DNA of 64,000 nt from Telopea speciosissima (Eukaryota > Streptophyta > Magnoliopsida > Proteales > Proteaceae), in assembly GCF_018873765.1 (NCBI RefSeq), contig NC_057919.1, positions 67,760,984-67,824,983 on the forward strand, given 5' to 3'. Each line of letters starts with the position of its first letter. The stretch's first letter is position 1. The notes beneath the pieces are model-generated. The model saw nothing but the letters and a program-made list of their open reading frames with translations, did not search any database and was not told the origin of the DNA. Below, piece by piece: positions 22,381 through 34,868 of this stretch. The position numbers and the translations under genes were made by a program.

Positions 22381-25300
22381 CCCACTTTCTAGTATTTAGT
22401 TTTAGTAGAATCAATAGAAATCAAGATCAGGCTCGATCGATTTCGACTCAAAATGACTGATTTGATTGATTCAATTCCAATTTTTAAAACCCAGAAGTGC
22501 AATCAAAGTCTCATGAAGCTTTATTAAATAGGTAAACCAAAAAATATATATATATTATATAATATGCTAGCCCAATCTAGGATTCATACACTAAATTAAG
22601 ACCAATGAAGTACATAACAAGAACATATGCCAAAATGCATGCAACATCTTCATTGGTTGGCTAATTGTTTTTTGTCTTAGGGCTTTTTCTTGAACCAACT
22701 ACCAAGTGCCACCCACAAGAGCCTAATAAATGAAAAATCCAAGCTTTGTAAGTTTTCTAAAGCAAGAAGTAATCAAGTTGATGAAATATGGACTAATCTA
22801 GAGTAGAGTAGAGAAGAGAAGAAAAAGAAAAAAAGAAAAAGGTGATGGTGGTAGGGTTTCAAGTTTCACCTGTTGAAAAGGAAAGGTAACGTAGAAGCTA
22901 AAGAATCTCCTTTTCTTATGACGCATTATGAAAAGTTCTCCTTTTAAGATATAAAATCATCCAATACCATATCACCTTCCCTACTACTTGTTAAGCTTAC
23001 AAATAACTCTAATAGATATGTTAGATATCCTTGTCTCCCTACATACTAAAGATACTATATATTGTTGTCGTCATGAAACATTAATTAAATAAAAAAAGAC
23101 TCTAAAGTTGAATAAAAGAGATATAGAATGTAACATCATAGGATCGCTAGAATCGTTTGGAAGGTCCCACGCAACCCAACACCATCTCTTAAAGTCTAAT
23201 TAAACATCCTATCACATACCTAGCTAGAGCTATATCCAATAACTATAGGGTAGTAGTTAAAAAGACTTCAAAGTGCATGGCCATGGATTTGTTTCTTTAT
23301 AGACTAAAACCCAACCAATGGGTTTGTAAGAACTATCTATGTTACTCATTTAAGTATGTCTAATCCCACTCATTAAGCATTTTCTTAATCACAAACAACT
23401 AAGTTAAAGTGCTAACTCTCTCCATTATAACTAGTAAGACGGCACTCACCTGCTTTAAGAAAATGCTAGAGAAATAAAGTATGTTTATTTTATTCAAAAG
23501 TTGAGATTGATGAGTTTATTTAGATTTAAAGTTTTTTTTTTTTAAAAAAAAAAATTAGGGTTTGACTAAACGTCATTTTCCATTGAATGACTCAAATTTA
23601 GGGGTGTTTTCATATGTGGAAAGACTGCCTCATCCTTTGATAGGCCCAATTCCATCCAATCTGTATCATTATATTTATAATTATGCTTGTGAGATTCATT
23701 GGTTCGACATAAATGCCTACATCCACGATGTTCAATGCAAGTATTTTCAATAATAATGGAGAAAAGGGTTACAAGTTCTCTTTCTTATGTCTGAGTTTAT
23801 AATAAATTCATCTATGTAACCTTAATAATCTCACATTACTAACAATTTAAAGAAAAAAAAGAGATATTCCTTAGGGTTCCGAACCCTAGGGGATTTTAAC
23901 GACTGTTCAGAGGTAGTCCACAACTCGGAATATAAGACATCAACCCTCAACAAGTGGAACTTCATGCCACTTGTGGGTTCACGATAGAATAGGCGCATAT
24001 TCCTTTGTAAAATGAGATGGGTGAGTGTCTGAGTATCCTACACTTCGTCAAAAAGGAAAGTTAGTCAAGATCATGGTTCTAAGTATTGGTATTGTATTTG
24101 TATAACAATTGATATGTATCGATATCATACCAACATGGATCCAGTGAATCGACCAAAAAATTAATCACGCCAACCAAATCTATCTGACATGAGCTAATTC
24201 CACTTGATCCGTTATCGATATTATTATTTTAATTAAAAGGGGTATTGATTTATTTAGAAAATATAGGCAGGGTCATGTGAGGCAAGTACAATCAACAACT
24301 AGATGAGTTGGATTTCGATTATGGGAGCATTTACATCCAATACATTGGAGGGAAAAAGGAGTCAGATTTGAGTTTGATAGTCTCTACTAATTTTATAATT
24401 AGTAGCCTTTAATTAAAGCTCATCAAGGGTGAAGGCCACCATAAATCATTTTAATCTACATGGAAGACGCCAATAAGATTGTATATCTTGATTACAAAAT
24501 TATAGCATTCCATACCTAAGTCTAATATGTTAAATCTAAATTTCACTTGCTAGGTGTAGGTGTGTAGGTGTAGGTGTTGTCTCGTAAAGAGATGAGCGTG
24601 CATGAAGATGTATGATATTTCCTTTATGATATATTAACTAACCAAGTGATAACTAAGAGAAGAGAATGGATCTTCTGCACGTACCAATAGGTGAATGTAC
24701 ATGTCGAAATCAATCACATGGATTGTGCATGAAGTTTATGAGTTCAATTTGGGGGAGATACTTTGAGGATCTTTTTTTTATATCCTCTCACATCATGACT
24801 ATTTGAGTTTGATATTAACACTTTTTTTTTTTCTCATTGTCCATGTGGGTCTTGTTGTTGACAAAGCTGCTTCTTGTATATTGTGATTGGTATGGCATGG
24901 GAGATTCCTCCTATATTGGCGGTGTGGGAAACCCTCTCCCATAATCTTATATATGGATCATGACACATAACACCTTTTTATAGACCTTTCTTTCTTCCAA
25001 TGAATGTGGCATAGTGTCAACCCCCCACCCCATAAAAAAAAAATGTGGCATGGAAGGGTTTTCCCTACATTGCTTTAAATTGCCAAGAAAATGCCCCCCC
25101 ACCCAAAATAAAAAACACGGAACCACCAACTATATATCACTAATAAAGGATCCATTGATTGTAAGAAAAGGAAATGAAGAGAAGTGAAATTTGTTAAAAT
25201 TAAAAATAGAAAATTTTGTAATCATAATGATATAACTAATTTAAAATTAAAAAATAATCTCTACATTATCAACATGGGGATTCTTACACACACACTCTCT

Positions 25301-26959
25301 CTCTCTCCTAAGCATGTGTGTTCCTTGTTAACAAAACCATTTACCATGTCATGATTGGTATAGCATGAAAGATTTTTCCCACACTGGCAGCTTGGGGAAC
25401 CCTCTTCCTTTAAAATTTTATTAAATTTGATAATTAAACTTTTTCACATGTGGACAGTTTAGTTCGTCATTCTCATCCAAGAAATTTGATTGAAAACTAC
25501 AATAACTAAAATGATACTCAATTCTGAAGTGTTTGAGTAGCCATACAATCATCCCTTATAATGATTGTACAAATTCTTCCCCCCCCCCCCCCTCCTCCCC
25601 TTTTTTTTTTTCTTTTTTTTTTTTAAATTTCATCTCCTTTCCCTTCATTTTTTTTCTTTAAGTAGAGGGAGCCTAAGTGTCGGCCTAAGCACCATGGGCC
25701 CCACCATCCCTAATGCTTGCAAGAAGAGCAAAATGGATTTGCTCTTTGGTAGCCAACCCAATAATTCTGCCAATAATAATACATTCAATAACAAGGCCGA
25801 TATAACTTGTGCCATGGGCTTTTCAATTGTCCCTATTGTCTTTGTTTGTGTAACCCACAACAAACTATCAATTTGGTTAGTAGAAAAGCCCATAAGATAA
25901 CAAACTATCAATTTGTTTAACAAAAAGCCCATCAGAATCTTACTCATATGGTGGGCCGCCTGCTTTTTACAAGTGGTCAATTCTAAGTGTGTATCAAACT
26001 GGTAAATAAATATATTTATTAGGACACTCTAAATGACACCTCTATATGTGTATTTAGAAGTTGACACCTTTTATTAATTGTCTTTTAGCTTATTTTCAGA
26101 AGTTCTTTAAGTTGGCGCTGTAATGGATGTTAATAAGAAAATCTTTTATTTTAAATATTATTCCATGATTTATTATGGGATTGTTCTTGTCTAAGAGTTC
26201 ACACCCTAAACTTGTTCACGGCTAGGGATATAATTGGGCATTACATTCACAAGGTCGTCACATTGTGTGCTCTCTATGATAGTGATCGCAAGGCACAAGT
26301 TGAGTATATGCATGTGTCTATATTGAACTAGATCACACGGAAATCTAGCATGGGTTATTGTCAATTGATAAATAACAATATTTTTATTAGTACTTACAAT
26401 TAGTCACCTGACTTGAGAGGTTCTTATTGTTACAATTATGTATTATGGATTTCGATGCACCATCGGCTGATGTCACTATAACTATACACCAGTTTACTTG
26501 ATTCATAGTGTATGCTGGTGAATGAAAAAGATGCTTGACATGGAATCCAATTCCCTTTGGGAGAATATCATAGAGAAAGATTGCATATGATTGGACCGAA
26601 ATTCCTGATCCGGTAGCATGTTTGTAAATTGTTTATAAAGTGTTCTTGAAAATTAATATTATATGTCATTAAAAAAAATTTAGGCTTAGTTGAGTTGTCT
26701 TAAATATTTTTTCTAAATGTTTTATGATCCAATTATTGACTTAGAATCTCTGAACATGTATCTATGATAGACTGGGTGGGGCAGTAATTAATTCAAATGC
26801 TCTAGAGTGAATTATGTGATATCGATTAGTGGAGGGATTAATTCGTAATTACATACTACTATGAGAGATATTAGTGTTACCATTATTGAGAAGTATATAT
26901 TGGTAAATTATTTAATAAACTAATGATTCAACTAAATATTTTATTCTATGTAGTAATCC
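22381..26959. other. Long AT-rich stretch without a supported gene
   Basis: No open frame has recognisable protein motifs. Visible items are a poly-T/poly-A hairpin near 23532, a degenerate TATCGATATCATACC repeat near 24085-24145, related GGGAAACCCTCTCCC-like phrases near 24925 and 25395, and poly-C/poly-T at 25578-25625. Sequence around 26130-26890 reads like non-coding retroelement DNA, but I cannot classify it. Confidence 0.45.
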
Positions 26960-27062
26960 CAATGGCTCATCAGGGTCAGGGCAGGCTTGGGCCCAGCTAA
27001 GGGGACTCAAGGTTGGGCTAGAATTTTAAAAAGCCCGGCCCAACCTGATCTTGTTGCAACCC
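26960..27062. repeat. Dispersed repeat D, fragment
   Basis: Read on the minus strand this begins GGGTTGCAACAAGATCAGG, matching the left end of repeat D copy 1. Only about 100 bases are present. Confidence 0.5.
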
Positions 27063-27107
27063 TAATGCGAATGGTGAGGGGTGAACATGGTTTTAGCTTT
27101 TAAATAT

Positions 27108-27472
27108 GAAAAGTAGTTTTCTGGGCCTATGCCAACACTCCCATTGAAAAAAATCCTTTGTCGTGCATCGATCTGGCAATGCATTGTGGTGCGGCCTTGT
27201 GAGCTCGACACATGGACGCGACGACATCCAATGGTGCCAAGCTTGAGAAGAAAAAAAAAAAGAAGAAGTGCAATCAAGCTAGCACCGTTGGATGTCGTCG
27301 TGTCCATGTGTCGAGCTCACAAGGCCGCACCGCTAGATCGGTGCACTGCAGAGGATTTTTATCCACTCCCATGTGTTTATCTCTCTCCTTCCCTTGTGTT
27401 GAGGAGGAGAGATATAGACACATGGGAGTGTTGGCGTAGGCCACACCACCGAATAGAGTTCTTTCCCCCCCC
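27108..27472. mobile_element. MITE family A, copy 3, with a second hairpin MITE nested inside
   Basis: The outer ends GAAAAGTAGTTTTCTG and GAATAGAGTTCTTTCC match family A and are flanked by TTTAAATAT (27099-27107 and 27473-27481). The middle (about 27145-27370) is a different hairpin with arms carrying GGTGCGGCCTTGTGAGCTCG and its inverse. The phrase ACTCCCA borders the inner hairpin on both sides. The inner element therefore jumped into the outer one. Confidence 0.8.
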
Positions 27473-27678
27473 TTTAAATATTGATATTGATATTGGTAAT
27501 GATCTCGGCTAATACGATAAAAAAGGATGTACCTAGTGCACGAGGCTCCCACCACTACGGGGTTTGGTCATTGTTAGTAAGTTCAAGTATTTATTGTCGT
27601 ATTAATACGCGTATCTGACCATATGAATCAATAATCCGACTCTTACAGTATTCTATCAAGTAGTATAATTTTATACGC

Positions 27679-28444
27679 CAACGCCTACTTTTCCACCTTC
27701 CCAAGACTCTGTTCCTCCCATTCCCATCACCTTGCCTGCAAGGTTTCAGCCGGTCTCTTCTCATTTGATGCACTCCACCTCACTAGGCACCGGTTGGAAG
27801 TGCGTCAGGACCTCATTGTAGTTCGCCCCGAAGGTCTTTCTTTTTTCATTATATTTTTCGTTTGTATCTTTGTAGGTCAAGCCGACTTAGGTGTCGATGG
27901 CACCAAGATTATCATCGGCTTTGATGCTCCAACCACCGTTCATTCCTCACCATCCCTCTCCTGTCACCAGACGAAGCTCCACTTGCCTATCCATCAAATT
28001 CTTGCCAGTTTGTTCGAAAGTAGGATGTGGCAGCAATTCTGGTGGTCTTCTTGCCGTCGGTCAATGCTCCACTCATCGATCCAGCAGACCTTTGCTGATC
28101 TAACAAGTTTGTTTGATAGTAGGCTGTGGCAGCGCGACGACACACGTGGGCAATTTGGCGTTGATCTTTTCGGCACGTATGGGGCCCTCTCTTTTGGCAC
28201 GTATGTTCATGCGCTTATCTGTAGCTGTATCTTATCTAGGGAAGTGGTTGTGACCCATCCCCTAGTCTAGATGACACAGTGAATGGCATGTGAGACCGGG
28301 TCAATTTTTCGCTCCTTGGTTTTGGATACCATATATCCATACCTTGTGTTTATCATGTCCTCTATCTCTTTTATGTATTTGGATTTTCTTTGTTTGGCAT
28401 TGGGCGCGCATGAATGAATAGCCTTTCTTTCTACAAAAAAAAGA
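27679..28444 (+). mobile_element. Poly-A retroposon (probable truncated LINE)
   Basis: Ends in a poly-A stretch (from 28434) after TGAATAGCCTTTC. It is flanked by identical 17-bp copies AGTATAATTTTATACGC (27662-27678 and 28445-28461). That is target-primed reverse transcription. The frame at 27794-28270 has no domain I recognise; two related phrases (SLFESRMWQQ, SLFDSRLWQR) hint at an internal duplication. Confidence 0.85.
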
Positions 28445-29010
28445 AGTATAATTTTATACGCGACTCTAAAGAAACATCTTATTAATTTCCATATTAATAC
28501 ATATTTATGAGTTTTAATTAAACAAAATACAAACCTAAAACCTAAAAGCTCAAAAATCGGTGAGAAAACCCCCAAACTTGAAACCCGAAGACTCTCTCGT
28601 TCTAGCAAATCATCTACTCACAGTTAGGGAAAGCACTTTGGTTCTCTGATCAACCTCGAAGACTCTAGTTCTAATCCATATCCATTAAATCCGGGTATCT
28701 TTTATCTCTCTCTCTCTTTCTCTCTGTGTTTGTGTTGATAAGATTTATATAGATTTGCAATTCTTCACGAACTAGGGTTTTTTTTTTTTGTGTTAGTTGT
28801 TTTTGATTCATGGTGCATGGTAATCCCTTTCTTCTTTTTCTTCAATTGGTATTTTCTTTTGCTTCGTTGCTTGTGACTTTATTATTTTCTCGATTATCTG
28901 CTTAGGGTTTATGTTAGTCTGGAATTTGGATTCATCAAAGCTGAAATACTTGGAAGAATCACTGAATTCTGTTTCTTTTGGAGGGGGAGGGGGGTGGGGT
29001 AATTGAATTT

Positions 29011-30663
29011 TTTTTTTTTGGATGAGAAAGAAAATTATATTAACTAGGAAGATGGCAACTTAGTCACAGTTCATAAATACAAGGTGATTCCATCTTAATA
29101 GCAAGGTAAGCCTTAAAGTTTAGCCAATTTTGTAAAAGATTGTTCATTATAGGCCGAAATATAATGTCCTTGGATTTGTCCGAAATCTGCAAAAGATAAG
29201 TTAGGAGTTCAAAAGGCCATGGAGAGTGGGATGGAGTTGGAAGAAGTCTAGGCAAGGTTTTGTCGGAGCACGAAACCTCTTTCAGCTTCAAACCTCTCTT
29301 GATTGCAAAATCTAGCCCGGCCGGTGGTAATTCCCACCAATTTTGGCTCTAAAGCATGATGACTTTTAACCAAACCTGCAGTGAGCAAAATGAATTTGCC
29401 ATCTAAAAAAATGCCAAAAGCCATCCAGAAATTTCTAGGTCTCTAAAATCAAACCCTGCGCATCCAGAAATTTCGGGGTCTCTAAAATTAAACCCTGCGC
29501 ATAACAAAACAAGAAATTCTAGAATAGGTAAATCTAGCATAGAAGGTTCAAGAAAATCCTCCTAATCAAAATTGTTTACAATCAAGGATGAAATTGGGGT
29601 GAGGGAAATGTTTAGATCCTTCAACCAAGTTGCTACCCTTCTCAACAACATGAGAAGATTAGGCTTAACAGATTTAAATAGACAATTGTTTCTAGCTTCC
29701 CAAATAAAATAACAAGTGATAGTGAAAACAGAAAATAACCAACTGAGAGTGGGTTTATCAAGCCTATTCAAGAGAGTAGATATGCAGAAATGTTCCGTAG
29801 AGGAGTGGGTAATAGACTCGGTTCTCAGACCCAAAGGACCAGCTGCCTAGATATGTTTAACCCAATCACAAAAGAAGCAGATATGCCAAAGGGTCTCATT
29901 ACAAGTGCCACAAAAAGCACAAGTGGGATCGATTTGAATCCATTTCGAAATAATATCCTTAACTGAATTCCCTGCATGTAATACACGCTAGAAAAGCATT
30001 TTAAACTTAGGATGCAATTTAAGTTTCCAAAAAAAAATTCCACCAATTGAAAGTAGTAAAATCACGATTAGTGGAGTAAGAGTGAAGAAAATTATCTATT
30101 CGTTTAGTGTTAAATTGGCCATCCTTAGCTATGGTGCACCACCAGCTGTCTCTTGAGTCTGAGATGGGTATATTGATAATGTTAGAGACAAAGGTAGGGG
30201 CAACACCTCTAATCCGGTCAGTTTTCCACACAAAATTATTTGTGAACAAACACACCTTTTTCGGGAAAATTCTTGGAGAAAAGTCTGGGTTTATCGTATA
30301 TCTAGGCATAGAAGGGATCTATGGGCCAGTCCAAAAAGAAGTCTTTTGGCCATTCCCAATTCTTCTGAAGCTAAAGGATCTTAAAGAACTAATAATTTTG
30401 TAATATTGTTCCAGTCCGAGATCTTTTTTTCAAAGCTGTTTTAGGATTGAACATGGAGGAATTTTGAAAATAACGAGCTTTGAGAGTCCTAGCCCACAAG
30501 GCATCGCCTTCAATTAATAACCTCCACCCTAGTTTTAGAAGAAGAGCCTCATTTTGGACTCTGGCTTTCCTAAACCCTAGACCTCCTTCAGAGATGGGGA
30601 GCTAATTTTTTTCCAAGAAATGAGAGAATTTTTCCTTTTCCTTTCACAACCACCATTCCAAAA
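29011..30663 (-). mobile_element. 5'-truncated LINE with target duplication
   Basis: Minus-strand sense. A poly-A tail appears as poly-T at 29008-29019. Protein remnants from 5' to 3' are the RT tail phrase GGLGFRKARVQNEALLLKLG (about 30520-30590), LWARTLKARYFQNSS, a zinc-binding RT-associated domain (SWWCTIAKDGQF, CAFCGTCNETLWH) and a C-terminal piece. Stops and frameshifts are present. The insertion site repeats as GGGTAATTGAATTT (about 28997-29010) and GGGTGATTGAATTT (about 30666-30679), one mismatch. A 39-bp tandem duplication lies at 29422-29499. Confidence 0.88.
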
Positions 30664-31246
30664 GGGGGTGATTGAATTTATCCCCTTTTTTTGTCTTCCC
30701 TTAATTAAACTCTATAGATAGTTGTTTTTAATTTTGGATTTGATGAGCCTATTCATCTATTTTGCTATGTTAGATTGTGGTTGATGAATTACCTATCAAC
30801 ATTTGTTTTGATAGACATGGTTAAACTTAATTAATATTAAATGTAGACATCCAAAAGAATGAGAAATGATTTCAAGTTGGAAAGCCATATTGGTTTTAAG
30901 TGTTCATGAAGGCATGAGAAATTATAATTTAGTTGCAAAAAAATAAGTTTGCTCCTTGATTGTACTAGGATAAACCCGTATTTTTGCTCTTGTACTTTTA
31001 AAGCGCAACCGTATTAAACATGTCCCTTATCATTGCCGTACACATTTTATTGCACTGGATTTTTAAAACGTATTATTTTCATACGTATCCATTCCCGTAT
31101 TATTGCCGTACCCAAACAAACTAACTATGGGTTTGGGGAGGATACATAAGACCGATATCGATAAATATTGGTCGTATCAGCTCAGATCAAACGGTCTTGC
31201 CTTTACTTTTATTAAAAAAAAAAAATTCAATTTTTAGACAATGTTA

Positions 31247-32236
31247 GGGAAAATTACATGATTAGCTACTTTTGGGTTTTCATTTACAAAACTGTCTACC
31301 CTATGTTTGAGTTAACGAAAATTAGGGGTGTCAACGGGCCGGTTCGGGCTTTTCGGTTTCGGTGTGACTTTTATAGAAATCGAAACCAAACCATTAAGAA
31401 ATATTCGATTTCGTGTCGGTTTCAATTTATGATAACGGGTTGATATCGGTTTGGATTCGATTTGGTACTGATTTTATATAACTAGTAAGGTCCGATTAGT
31501 GCTAATTTTTCTTCTCTTTCTCTTTTAAGTACATAAAATATTTCAAATACAATGCATCTTTGTATCCTATGTCTTATGGCCTATGGATACAATTGGTTGG
31601 GTAATCACTAACAAAGGATATGAGATAAAGTGAGAAACTATCACAACATATTTAGGGGGCAATGGGGCATTAGGCATTTAGTGATTTACTCATTTATCGG
31701 GTTAGGTCGGTTCGATTTGGGTTCGGGCCTAACGGTTTGGGCTACCGGTGCACCGTCGGGCTAGCCCAAACCAAACCAAACCAAACCGTTTGCCTTTATG
31801 GATCCACAAATCGAACCAAACCACTAAGAGTTCGGTCCGGTGTGGTCCGGGCTCGTTCGGGCCGGTTTCACCGGTTCGGATTGGGTATTGACACCCCTAA
31901 CGAAAATAAACAAAAACAAGTTTGGTTTTACAAAACTAGACAAAACAGTGACTCTCCTTCTTTCCTCGACAGTTCCCCTCTAAAAGAATCTCTTTTTTTT
32001 TCCTCTGTCCTTGGCAGTGGTTGGGACAAGGGTAGGGTTGCAGGGAATGGAGGATGGCTGGACGAGAAGACAATGACAGGGGTAAAAATGTCTAAAAAAA
32101 TAAGTGTGGGAGGGAGAGACTATTTTGTCCAATTTTGTAAACCTTAACTTCTTTTTGTCTATTTTTGTTAACTCAAACATAAGGTGGACAATTTTATAAA
32201 TGAAAACCCAAAAGTAGCTAATCATGTAATTTTCCC
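31247..32236. mobile_element. Mutator-like non-autonomous element with a hAT MITE inside
   Basis: The left end GGGAAAATTACATGATTAG and the right end CTAATCATGTAATTTTCCC are perfect inverses, and the terminal inverted repeat extends about 75 bp. The flanks ACAATGTTA (31238-31246) and ACAAAGTTA (32237-32245) are a 9-bp duplication with one mismatch. A separate element (31323-31899) has inserted just inside the left arm. No transposase is visible. Confidence 0.88.
31323..31899. mobile_element. hAT-type MITE nested in the Mutator-like element
   Basis: The termini TAGGGGTGTCAA and TTGACACCCCTA are inverted. It is flanked by ACGAAAAT on both sides (31315-31322 and 31900-31907), an exact 8-bp duplication. 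The interior is rich in GGTTCGG/CCGAACC words and non-coding. The frames at 31258-31443 and 31737-32147 are artefacts. Confidence 0.88.
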
Positions 32237-32245
32237 ACAAAGTTA

Positions 32246-32989
32246 CCTTTAGTATAAACCGTTACACTGATACGGGGCCGATCCGATGCCATATTTTGAA
32301 ACCACGGGTGAACCATCAATTGACCAAACGGCGATTACTCCAGGATTAGGGTTGCTGACTTGATGTAGCTCTAACTTACGCCTCCTAGGCTCTCCTAGTT
32401 AAGGGGAACATGATCTTCACGAGTCGTGCGAGCGGTTGAATCCCACGAATTCACGCCAATCGCCAAGAACGAAATTCGCGGGACTGAGAATGAGAAACTT
32501 TAACCCTTTGTATACCCATGGCGCATGATAGCTTTCCTCTTTTATAACTTTGTAATCCTTCTCCATGGATGCGTGATACTCCTCCCTCCAAATCTCCCCG
32601 CCTGTTTCTTCTTCGTTTGTTGTTCTTTCATTTTTTTTCTTCTTTTTTTCCCCTTTTTGGCCTTTTCCCTATTTCAATTTTTCTGTTCGTTATTGGTCGT
32701 TAGGGTTTTAAGCTACAGTGGTTTACCCGGCGTCACCCCTGCCTTCCCTGGATCGGTTTGTAAAATTTTCTCTGCATTTCTTAGTTTTGTCTTCAATCTG
32801 TTGATCGAATTTACATGGAGTTTTAGGGTTTTGTCATGCTTTGTGATGAGCTACTCCTCTCTGGTGCAGATTATATTGCCTGTCTGGTTTAACAGTAATA
32901 TTTCTATCTCTTCGATCTGGATTGAAAATTTGGAACTTGGAGCTATGACTGAATCACGTTTGGATCAATTTTGAATGATCATCTTGTGA
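32246..32989. other. Possible 5' region of the ARG1-like pseudogene
   Basis: A pyrimidine-rich stretch with TTTATAAC near 32543 precedes the J-domain exon and may be its old promoter and leader. The frame at 32525-32974 is a hydrophobic artefact of T-rich DNA. Confidence 0.35.
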
Positions 32990-33126
32990 AATGGAAAATC
33001 CCCTTGGCCTGCTATTCGTAGAGAAGCGTATGAGGTATTGGGGGTTTCTAGGTTTTCGACTGATTTGGAATTCAAAACTGCATTCAGGAAGCTGACCCTC
33101 AGGTTAGTTCCTTTTTTCAAGTGTGT

Positions 33127-33480
33127 CATTTCTAATCAACTTTAGGAGACATGCGGCCTGAGACCAATTTATAACAACCCCTAATCCATGTAGGTACTTA
33201 TTTCCGCATATAAACTTTCTGGTAGTGTAGGATTGAGGACACACACCTAGACCCAGTTAGTCTTAGACAATATCTACATTTTTTATTCTTTGGAAAATAT
33301 GTACATTTCTAATCAAATTTAGGAGACATGCCTGAGACCAATTTATAACAACGCCTAATCCATTTAAGTGCTTATTTATGCATATAAACTTTCTGATAGT
33401 GTTGGATTGAGGACACACATCTACACCAGTTAGTCTTAGACAATTTCTACATTTTTTATTCTTTGATGAAAAATATGTAC
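33127..33480. repeat. Tandem duplication, two units of about 177 bp
   Basis: Both units begin CATTTCTAATCAA and share GACCAATTTATAACAAC and TTAGTCTTAGACAAT. They differ at several positions, so the duplication is not recent. It lies in the intron of the J-domain relic. Confidence 0.85.
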
Positions 33481-34827
33481 ATTTTTATTGATTCCATTCT
33501 ATTTGAAATGAGGGAGAGGGTTCCCCATTCTGGCGGCATAAGATGAATCTCCCACTCCCTATCAATGGTAGGACGAGGAATGGTATCATCTATAGGGGTC
33601 CCATAATGGTCAGAGAGGAGAGAGAAAATGAATAAAACAAAACCCTGTGAGAGCGTACCTTAAGTGAACAGCGTGGGGATATTTTTTCCGTTGAAATAAT
33701 TATGCATTCAAACATAATTGGATCCATAAAATGGACATTTATATTGAATCCATATTATTCTGTTAAAAGATCATCTAGGAATTAACTGAAAGTTAATATA
33801 TTCACACAATTATGTAATGGTCTAACAGCACCTTCATTGTATCTGGAGATAAATTATGGTAATTTGTACTCTGCTAAATGACTGTTAGATGGTAAGCTTT
33901 TCCATGATACTGGTTTCTCTATTTTTCACTTATTCCCAGCAGGTTATAGTAGTTGTCGTGGCTCAACTTTGAATGAAAAGGATGCCCATGGTAGCATTTA
34001 CACTAGAAAGCCTCATTTCTTGCCCTTGTTTCTCGTAAGTTAGCAGTTCTGAATGATGGTACTGCTCATATAGGTCTCTTACCATAAATGGGCTCCTCCG
34101 TAGTTGATGCCTAGATCGTTGAGTGCCAGTTATGAGCTACCTCCGCCAACTTGTATGCATTGAGTTTCTTCCCCACATGGCCCAGATTATTGGTCAATTT
34201 ACATTATTTTCTCTCTCCTAACATGCTAATATTGCCTTCACACTACTACCATGGTGACATTCATCCCAAAGTTCACCAAGTACTCCATTCATTCTTGAAA
34301 TTTCGACTGAGTTTCTACAATTCTTGAAATAAAATGCCATGCAAATTGAGGGGTCTTCAATGTTACAATTTTATCACCAAATGGACCATATTTCGGTGTC
34401 ATTTCAGCCATTTTTTGTGGTCTATTTCGGTGCTATTTCGGCTCTTTCGGTGGTATAGTTCGTTTTCAACAAAATCCTAGTCGAAACCGATATCTTGAAC
34501 CTTGGTCCATTGGAAGCTTGTCTAGTAATTGGATGCAGTCAATAATGTTGGCTTTATTCCTGGTTTGATCCTTATTTATAAGTCTACCATATCAAAATTG
34601 GTATTCCACTTTCTTTTTTTTGGGGTGGGGGGGGGGGGGGGGGGTTTGGGGTGTGGGATGGTGAGTGGGATTGGCTGTAGGTTTATATTAGAACAGGAGG
34701 GAGATAGTACAGAAGAAATTATAACTGTGCATACAGCTCCTGGAGTCCTTGATAACGATACAAAATCCCTAAGGAAGTCAGGGGGACTCATGAAACTGCC
34801 CTTAGATTTGCATCTTTTATTTTATCC

Positions 34828-34868
<41 letters not shown>

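Larger units (their letters stand above)
27569..31129. mobile_element. hAT-like element, copy 1, interrupted by two retroposons
   Basis: The left terminus CATTGTTAGTAAGTTC and right terminus ..AACTAACTATG are inverted and match the second copy at 48501-50501. The flanks are GGTTTGGT (27561-27568) and GGTTTGGG (31130-31137), an 8-bp duplication with one mismatch, the length expected of hAT elements. Inside lie a short retroposon (27679-28444) and a truncated LINE (29011-30663). Without them the element is about 1.1 kb and has no transposase. Confidence 0.8.

Noticed and set aside
27129..27555. Overlapping frames on both strands (127 and 93 codons)
   Set aside because: They lie in nested hairpin MITEs, where inverted arms create mirror frames.
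31737..32147. 136-codon Arg-rich frame
   Set aside because: Spans the hAT MITE and its host element; reading of GGTTCGG repeats.
32525..32974. 149-codon hydrophobic frame beside the J-domain exon
   Set aside because: Translation of T-rich leader or intron DNA; it is not in the J-domain frame.
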